19,024 nucleotides of DNA, taken from Pseudomonadota bacterium. Lineage in GTDB: Bacteria > Pseudomonadota > Alphaproteobacteria > Acetobacterales > Acetobacteraceae. The notes under the pieces are model-generated. The model ran no database searches. It worked only from the letters and a program-made list of their open reading frames with translations, and was not told the DNA's origin. Made by a program: the position numbers and the translations under genes. Where the stretch lies: assembly GCA_021826485.1 (NCBI GenBank), contig JAKAZX010000026.1:1-19024 (forward strand). Direction: 5' to 3'. Numbering within the stretch: the stretch's first letter is position 1; every line of letters starts with the position of its first letter. This document shows, piece after piece, positions 14,081 to 19,024 of this stretch.

Positions 14081-14444
14081 GAAAGTTAACCCCAGCCTGA
14101 TGCTCTCGGCGGCGGACAAGGCGAGCGACCTGCTGAAGTCGCTGGCCCATCCGTACCGGCTGCTGATCCTGTGCCAGTTGATCGACGGGGAACGCTCGGT
14201 GGGCGACCTGGCCGCCTTCCTGGCCGCGCGCGATTCCACGGTCTCGCAGCATCTGGCGCTGCTGCGCAAGGACGGGCTGGTCGATACCCGCCGCGAGGGC
14301 CAGACGATCTACTATTCGATCGCGTCCGCCGCCGCCGGCAGGGTGCTGGAGACCCTGTTTTCCGTCTATTGCGAGCCGGCGCCAGCCGGCCGCCGCGATT
14401 CGCCCGCCGCCACCCAATCCCAACCCAAACTCGCCGGAGAGTAG
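14079..14444 (+). CDS. sqrR: ArsR-family (winged-helix) persulfide/sulfide-responsive repressor, SqrR/BigR type
   Basis: 121 residues. Winged helix-turn-helix: LLKSLAHPYRLLILCQLIDG (about 18-37), then SVGDLAAFLAARDSTVSQHLALLRKDGLV (recognition helix about 53-64) and a wing at RREGQTIYYSI (71-81). Cysteines C32 and C98 are 66 residues apart, the same spacing as the redox pair C41/C107 of R. capsulatus SqrR as I recall it. Known for that group: the pair forms a polysulfide bridge in the presence of reactive sulfur and the repressor leaves DNA. There is no metal-site CxC of the ArsR or CadC kind. Its place, divergent from sqr and first in an operon with rhodanese and RND genes, fits auto- and divergent repression. 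No ribosome site precedes the ATG, which probably starts a leaderless mRNA. The tail after residue 100 is short and polar. Confidence 0.88.
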   Translation: MKVNPSLMLSAADKASDLLKSLAHPYRLLILCQLIDGERSVGDLAAFLAARDSTVSQHLALLRKDGLVDTRREGQTIYYSIASAAAGRVLETLFSVYCEPAPAGRRDSPAATQSQPKLAGE

Positions 14445-14445
14445 G

Positions 14446-14781
14446 ATGTTCTGGAATCGCAGCAAATTCGCCGAACTCGATCCCGCGCAGGTGCAGTCGC
14501 TGCTGCACCGCGGCGACGTCCATCTGGTGGACGTGCGCGAACCGCACGAGCATGCTGCCGAGAGCATCGAAGGCGCGGTCTGCATGCCGATGTCCCGCTT
14601 CGATCCCAAGGCGCTGCCGCAGGACCCGCGGACGGTGGTGCTGCACTGCCTCAGCGGCAGCCGCTCGGCGCTCGCGGCATCGCTGTGCCTTCGGGCCGGG
14701 ATCGCGGTGCAGAACATGAAGGGCGGCATCGCCGCATGGAAGGCGCATGGATTGCCCACACGGCGCCGGGGGGCGGCATGA
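14446..14781 (+). CDS. Single-domain rhodanese (sulfurtransferase)
   Basis: 111 residues, one rhodanese domain. Visible motifs: VHLVDVREPHEHAAESIEGAVCMP (about 25-48), the active loop CLSGSR at 68-73 with C68 as the persulfide-carrying cysteine, and the closing MKGGIAAWKAHGLP at 91-104. There is no signal peptide or membrane span, so it is cytoplasmic. Family role: takes sulfane sulfur from persulfides or thiosulfate and passes it to a thiol acceptor. The start follows the sqrR stop by 1 base, with GGAGA 5 bases before the ATG, and its end overlaps the adaptor gene by 4 bases (ATGA). C46 is a second cysteine. It would be the sulfur carrier downstream of SQR (inference). Confidence 0.92.
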   Translation: MFWNRSKFAELDPAQVQSLLHRGDVHLVDVREPHEHAAESIEGAVCMPMSRFDPKALPQDPRTVVLHCLSGSRSALAASLCLRAGIAVQNMKGGIAAWKAHGLPTRRRGAA

Positions 14782-15767
14782 TCCGCCCTGCCGTGATCGC
14801 CTTCGCCGTGATCGCGCCGCTGCTGTCCGCGCAGGCCGAATCGCTGTTCACCGCCCGGCTGCGGCCGCTGGCGGACGAGAAGGCGGTGTTCGCGACCGTC
14901 GAAAGCCGCAACATCGTCGTCGCGCGCACCCGCATCGGCGGCACCGTGGTCCAGCTTTCCGTGAAGGACGGCGACGAGATCCGGCAGGGCCAGACGATTG
15001 CCGTCATCGGGGACGAGAAGCTGCAACTCCAGCTCCGCTCGCTGGATGCGCAGATCGCCGGGCTGAAGGCGCAGGTGGCGCAGGCGCAGGTGGATTTCGG
15101 GCGCCTCGACACGCTCGCCCGCACCGGCGCCGCCTCGCGCCAGCAGCTCGACCAGGCGCGCACCGCGCTCGATGTCGCCAACAGCGCGCTGGCCGCCCGC
15201 GTGGCTGAGCGGGCGGTGGTCGCCGAACAGGCGGGCGAGGGTGCGGTGCTGGCGCCCACGGCCGGCCGCGTGCTCCAGGTTCCCGTCACGCCAGGCACCG
15301 TGCTGCTGCCGGGCGAGCCGGTCGCCCGCATCGCCGAGGCGAATTTCGTGCTGCGGCTGAGCGTGCCGGAACGGCATGCGCGCACGCTGCGTGTGGGCGA
15401 CCGGATCCGCCTCGACGGGACGGATATCGGTGCCGCCGGGCCGGTGTTCGGCAACGTCGTGCTGGTCTATCCGCAGATCACCGAAGGCCGGGTGATGGCC
15501 GACGCGCAGGCGCCGGGCCTTGGCAGCTACTTCGTCGGCAGCCGCATCCGCGTCTGGATCGCCGCCGGCGAGCGGCCGAGCTTCGTGATTCCCGCCAGCT
15601 TCCTTGACACCCGCTTCGGCCTGAGCTTCGTGCGCCGCAAGACCCATGACGGCGGCACGGAGGATATTCCGGTGCAGCGCGGCCGCGACATGCCCACGCC
15701 GGACATGCCGAACGGCGTCGAGATCCTGTCCGGCCTGCAGAATGGGGACGAGCTGGTCGGGCCATGA
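14778..15767 (+). CDS. RND efflux periplasmic adaptor (membrane fusion protein, HlyD/AcrA family)
   Basis: 329 residues, on the short side for an RND adaptor (often 350-400). Signal peptide at 1-20 (MIRPAVIAFAVIAPLLSAQA), with no lipobox cysteine, so it is not a lipoprotein. First lipoyl half at about 45-80 (RIGGTVVQLSVKDGDEIRQG), a predicted alpha-helical hairpin at about 81-153 (LRSLDAQIAGLKAQVAQAQV then RQQLDQARTALDVANSALAA), second lipoyl half at about 155-185 (VLAPTAGRVLQVPVTPGTVL), then a beta-barrel domain. Family role: links the RND pump to an outer-membrane channel. It overlaps the rhodanese stop and the pump start by 4 bases each. A run of G about 5 bases before the ATG serves as ribosome site. 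No outer-membrane factor gene is present in the window. Confidence 0.92.
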   Translation: MIRPAVIAFAVIAPLLSAQAESLFTARLRPLADEKAVFATVESRNIVVARTRIGGTVVQLSVKDGDEIRQGQTIAVIGDEKLQLQLRSLDAQIAGLKAQVAQAQVDFGRLDTLARTGAASRQQLDQARTALDVANSALAARVAERAVVAEQAGEGAVLAPTAGRVLQVPVTPGTVLLPGEPVARIAEANFVLRLSVPERHARTLRVGDRIRLDGTDIGAAGPVFGNVVLVYPQITEGRVMADAQAPGLGSYFVGSRIRVWIAAGERPSFVIPASFLDTRFGLSFVRRKTHDGGTEDIPVQRGRDMPTPDMPNGVEILSGLQNGDELVGP

Positions 15768-18700
15768 ATCTCGGAATATCCGGCCGGCTGACGCGGGCCA
15801 CGCTGCGCTCGCCGCTCACGCCGCTGCTGCTGCTCGCCGCGCTCGCGGCCGGGCTGGTGGCGCTGCTGACCATCCCGCGTGAGGAAGACCCGCAAATCCG
15901 CGTGCCGCTGGTGGACGTGATCGTCTCGGCGGACGGCCTGCATGCCGCCGACGCGGCGGAACTGGTGACGAAGCCGCTGGAAACGCTGCTGACCGCGATT
16001 CCCGGCGTCGAGCACGTGTACAGCGAGACGCAGGACGACCGCGTCATGGTCGCCGCCCGCTTCAAGGTCGGCACCAACGAGGACGATGCGGTCCTGCGCG
16101 TCAACGACAAGATCAACGCCAATCTGGACCGCATCCCGATCGGCATTCCGCAGCCGCTGATCGTCGGCCGCGGCATCAACGACGTCGCCGCCGTGGTGCT
16201 GACCCTGACGCCCACGCCGCAGGCCGCGCCGCGCTGGTCGCCGGCCGACCTGACGCAGTTGGCGCAGAAGCTGCAATCCGAGCTGGTCAAGATTCCCGAC
16301 ATGGGAATCACCTATCTTGCCGGCAGCGACCCGGAGGAAATCCGCGTCGAGCCGGACCCCGAGAAGCTGATGCTGTTCGGCGTCACGCTGCAACAGCTTG
16401 TCGGCAAGGTGCGCGAGGCCAACCGCTCCTTCGTCGCCGGCACGGTGCGCGATGCCGGCCGCATGCGCATCGTCGCCGGCGGGCAGACGCTGCTCGGCAT
16501 CCCGGATATCGGCCTGCTGCTGATCGGCACGCGCGACGGGCGGCCCGTCTATGTGCGCGACGTGGCCACGGTGAAGGTGATGCCGAGCCCGATCGAGGCG
16601 CGCGTCTGGGCGTTCGGCCCGGACGGGTCCGCCCACTGGCAGCGCACGCCGGCGGTCAGCCTCGCGCTCGCCAAGCGGTCCGGCGCCAATGCGGTGACGA
16701 TGGCCGAGACGGTGCGCGCGCGCCTCGCCTCCCTCAAGACGACGCTGATCCCCGCCGACATCCGCGTCGACATCACCCGCGACTACGGCGCGACGGCGAA
16801 CGACAAGGCCAACGAGCTGCTGTTCCATCTCGGCCTTGCCACCGTCTCCATCGTCGTCCTGATCGCGCTCGCGATCGGCTGGCGGGAAGCGCTGGTCACG
16901 CTGGTGGTGATCCCCACCACCATCCTGCTGACGCTGTTCGCCTCGGAGGTGATGGGCTACACGATCAACCGCGTCAGCCTGTTCGCGCTGATCTTCGCCA
17001 TCGGCATCCTGGTCGATGACGCGATCGTGGTGGTGGAGAACATCGCCCGCCACTGGGCGATGCGCGACGGCCGCAACCGCGCGACCGCGGTGGTCGAGGC
17101 GGTGGCGGAAGTCGGCAACCCGACGGTGGTTGCCACACTGACGGTGATTGCCGCATTGCTGCCGATGCTGTTCGTCTCCGGCCTGATGGGGCCGTACATG
17201 GCGCCGATCCCGGTCAACGCCTCGGCCGCGATGGTGTTCTCCTTCTTCGCGGCGATGGTGATCGCGCCGTGGCTGATGCTGAAGCTGGCGGGGTCGCGCG
17301 GCGCGGCGGGCCATGCCGCGCATGCCGAGGGCGAAGGCATGCTGGCGCGCGCCTATCGGGCGGTCGCGACGCCGATCGTGCGCAGCCGCTGGCGGGCGTG
17401 GACCTTCCTCGGCATCGTGGGCGTGGCGACGATCGCCAGCGGCCTGCTGTTCTACACCGAGGACGTGACGGTGAAGCTGCTGCCGTTCGACAACAAGTCG
17501 GAGCTGTCGCTGGTGCTCGACCTGCCGGAAGGCAGCAGCCTGGAGCGCACGGAACAGACGCTGTTCGCGGCGGCGCGCCTGGCCGCCGCGATGCCGGAGG
17601 TGACGCGGATGCAGGCCTATGCCGGCACCGCCCAGCCGTTCGACTTCAACGGCCTCGTGCGCCACTACTATCTGCGCAATTCGCCGGAACTCGGGGAGCT
17701 GCATATCGAGCTGAAGCCGAAATCCGACCGCGCGCGCGCAAGCCATGCCATCGCGCTCGACCTGCGCCACCGGCTGCAATCGCTGCACCTGCCGGAAGGC
17801 AGCGTGCTCAAGGTCGTGGAAGTGCCGCCCGGCCCGCCGGTGCTGGCGACGCTGCTGGCGGAAGTCTACGGTCCCGATGCCGCATCACGGCGGCAGGTGG
17901 CCGAGCAGCTCAAGGCGATCTTCCACTCCGTGCCGTATATCGTCGATGTCGATGACAGCTACGGCCATCCGCGGCCGCGCCTGCGCATCTCGATCGACCA
18001 GGACCGGCTGGAATTCCTCGGCGTCGCGCAGAGCGACGTGTACGACACGATCCAGATGCTGTTCGGCGGCGTCCCGGTGGGCTACTCGTACCGCGGGGAG
18101 GATCGCTTCCCGATCGGCATCACCGTCGGCCTGCCGCGCCGCGACCTGAGCTGGAGCGAGCAGCTCGGCGCGACGCCGGTTCCCGCCAACGCGCTGCCCG
18201 GCAATCGCGGCATCGTCGAACTGGGGGAAGTCGTGCATGCCGCGCCCGAACAGGGTTCGCGCGTGCTGTTCCGCCGCGACGGCCATTCCGCGGACATGGT
18301 GATGGCGGAACTCGCCGGCCGGTTCGAGGCGCCGATCTACGGCATGCTGGCGGTCGATCGCGCGGTGGCCGCGCATGACTGGGGCAAGCTCGGCACGCCG
18401 CCGGTCTCGCTGCGCGGACAGCCGGTCGATGAGACGCGGCCCAGCATCCTGTGGGATGGCGAGTGGGAAATCACCTACGTCACCTTCCGCGACATGGGCA
18501 TCGCCTTCGGCGTCGCGCTGCTCGGCATCTACATCCTGGTGGTGGCGCAGTTCGGCAGCTTCCGCCTGCCGCTGGTGGTGCTGACGCCGGTGCCGCTGAC
18601 GCTGATCGGCATCGTTCCCGGCCACTGGCTGCTCGGCGCGCCGTTCACCGCCACCTCGATGATCGGCTTCATCGCGCTGGCCGGCATCATCGTGCGCAAC

Positions 18701-18979
18701 TCGATCCTGCTGGTGGACTTCATCCGCCACGTGCCGCGCGACGGGCTGTCGCTGCGGGAGACGGTGCTGGCGGCGGGCGCCATCCGCTTCAAGCCGATCC
18801 TGCTTACGGCACTGTCGGCCATGATCGGCGCGGCCACCATCCTGACTGACCCGATCTTCCAGGGGCTCGCGATCTCCCTGCTGTTCGGGCTCGCCAGTTC
18901 CACCCTGCTGACGGTGCTGGTGATCCCGGCGATCTATGTCGTGCTGCGCCGCGACAGGGAGGTGCCGGCCGGCGGCTGA
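15764..18979 (+). CDS. RND efflux pump inner-membrane subunit (AcrB/HAE-like)
   Basis: 1071 residues, the standard RND size. First span LTPLLLLAALAAGLVALLTI, followed by the IPREEDPQI porter entry motif. The proton-relay motif GILVDDAIVVVENI places D418-D419 in TM4, as D407/D408 of AcrB. Later spans include VNASAAMVFSFFAAMVIAPW, FGVALLGIYILVVAQFGSFR and IGFIALAGIIVRNSILLVDF. In the last motif the residue aligned with AcrB K940 is R978. Two periplasmic loops of about 300 residues (about 35-340 and 560-870) form the porter domain. Family role: proton-driven export from periplasm or membrane. Substrate unknown. Location last in the sqrR operon suggests induction by reactive sulfur. There is no CzcA-like metal motif in TM4, so a heavy-metal pump is less likely. 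Confidence 0.94.
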   Translation: MNLGISGRLTRATLRSPLTPLLLLAALAAGLVALLTIPREEDPQIRVPLVDVIVSADGLHAADAAELVTKPLETLLTAIPGVEHVYSETQDDRVMVAARFKVGTNEDDAVLRVNDKINANLDRIPIGIPQPLIVGRGINDVAAVVLTLTPTPQAAPRWSPADLTQLAQKLQSELVKIPDMGITYLAGSDPEEIRVEPDPEKLMLFGVTLQQLVGKVREANRSFVAGTVRDAGRMRIVAGGQTLLGIPDIGLLLIGTRDGRPVYVRDVATVKVMPSPIEARVWAFGPDGSAHWQRTPAVSLALAKRSGANAVTMAETVRARLASLKTTLIPADIRVDITRDYGATANDKANELLFHLGLATVSIVVLIALAIGWREALVTLVVIPTTILLTLFASEVMGYTINRVSLFALIFAIGILVDDAIVVVENIARHWAMRDGRNRATAVVEAVAEVGNPTVVATLTVIAALLPMLFVSGLMGPYMAPIPVNASAAMVFSFFAAMVIAPWLMLKLAGSRGAAGHAAHAEGEGMLARAYRAVATPIVRSRWRAWTFLGIVGVATIASGLLFYTEDVTVKLLPFDNKSELSLVLDLPEGSSLERTEQTLFAAARLAAAMPEVTRMQAYAGTAQPFDFNGLVRHYYLRNSPELGELHIELKPKSDRARASHAIALDLRHRLQSLHLPEGSVLKVVEVPPGPPVLATLLAEVYGPDAASRRQVAEQLKAIFHSVPYIVDVDDSYGHPRPRLRISIDQDRLEFLGVAQSDVYDTIQMLFGGVPVGYSYRGEDRFPIGITVGLPRRDLSWSEQLGATPVPANALPGNRGIVELGEVVHAAPEQGSRVLFRRDGHSADMVMAELAGRFEAPIYGMLAVDRAVAAHDWGKLGTPPVSLRGQPVDETRPSILWDGEWEITYVTFRDMGIAFGVALLGIYILVVAQFGSFRLPLVVLTPVPLTLIGIVPGHWLLGAPFTATSMIGFIALAGIIVRNSILLVDFIRHVPRDGLSLRETVLAAGAIRFKPILLTALSAMIGAATILTDPIFQGLAISLLFGLASSTLLTVLVIPAIYVVLRRDREVPAGG

Positions 18980-18997
18980 GACGGGCGCGGGGAACGC

Positions 18998-19024
18998 TGG
19001 TGGAGGGGGTTGGATTCGAACCAA
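18998..19024 (-). tRNA. 3' half of a tRNA, probably tRNA-Tyr (partial, runs off the right edge)
   Basis: Read on the minus strand: a T-arm with loop TTCGAAT closed by TTGG/CCAA, then C65, acceptor strand CCCCTCC, discriminator A73 and an encoded CCA at 19000-18998. The acceptor CCCCTCC implies a 5' GGAGGGG partner, and A73 with this T-arm is what alphaproteobacterial tRNA-Tyr shows; tRNA-Ser would have G73. The anticodon lies outside the window, so the identity is a best guess. It ends 18 bases after the convergent RND gene. Confidence 0.75.

Noticed and set aside
14001..15647. Long minus-strand reading frame extending sqr upstream to a 978-residue protein
   Set aside because: The extra part is antisense to sqrR, the rhodanese and the adaptor, all with clear family motifs. 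sqr itself has a good ribosome site at 14007-14013 and a promoter just upstream of its ATG.
15527..17788. 753-codon minus-strand frame opposite the RND pump
   Set aside because: His/Arg/Gln-rich shadow translation of the RND coding strand; the RND motifs are unmistakable.
15764..18979. Heavy-metal (CzcA-type) RND pump, given the ArsR-family regulator
   Set aside because: The TM4 motif is the AcrB-like GILVDDAIVVVEN and the regulator has SqrR-type cysteine spacing, not a metal-site motif.
18980..18997. Terminator between the RND gene and the tRNA
   Set aside because: Only 18 bases, GC-rich, no stem with a T tract.
18998..19024. tRNA 3' end as an attachment site of an integrated element
   Set aside because: No integrase gene and no second copy of the tRNA 3' end is seen in the window; the neighbouring genes look like ordinary chromosome.

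Overview
The window is about 19 kb of high-GC DNA, densely packed with genes. The best guess for the source is a chromosomal segment of an alphaproteobacterium, probably Rhodospirillales/Acetobacteraceae-like. That rests on the branched-chain amino acid-type transporters with twin-arginine-like leaders, a SqrR/BigR-type sulfide sensor beside a sulfide:quinone oxidoreductase, a GcdH-type dehydrogenase, and a partial tRNA with an alphaproteobacterial tRNA-Tyr-like 3' half. Taxonomy is inference; there is no 16S rRNA here. I see no insertion sequence, prophage, CRISPR array or integron.

Left part (1-6771): minus-strand transport genes of the LIV (HAAT) ABC family. In transcription order they are livG (GTG start), livF, two tandem paralogous periplasmic binding proteins, and livM. 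Beyond the intervening plus-strand gene xth (exonuclease III) lies a third, different binding protein that runs off the left edge. No livH-type permease lies in the window, so the transporter is incomplete as seen.

Middle (6861-12008): a minus-strand pair, a small secreted Pro/Tyr-rich protein followed after 3 bases by a GH15 glucoamylase/trehalase-type glycoside hydrolase. Divergent from it is a plus-strand pair, a RhlE-like DEAD-box RNA helicase joined by a 4-base ATGA overlap to a glutaryl-CoA dehydrogenase.

Right part (12024-18979): a compact divergent sulfide-response locus. The leftward arm is sulfide:quinone oxidoreductase, then a zinc-ribbon thioredoxin (TrxC type), then a 67-residue DUF2892 membrane protein. 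The rightward arm is an ArsR-family regulator with two cysteines 66 residues apart (as in SqrR/BigR), a single-domain rhodanese, an RND periplasmic adaptor and an RND inner-membrane pump. The last three junctions of that arm are a 1-base gap and two 4-base overlaps. The two arms are driven by interleaved face-to-face promoters sharing about 35 bp and an imperfect 32-bp dyad; the regulator mRNA looks leaderless. The inferred job is to sense sulfide or persulfide, oxidise H2S at the membrane, pass sulfane sulfur to rhodanese/thioredoxin, and export an unknown substrate through the RND pump. The pump in a sulfide-sensor operon is the most interesting part of the window. A tRNA 3' half closes the window on the minus strand.
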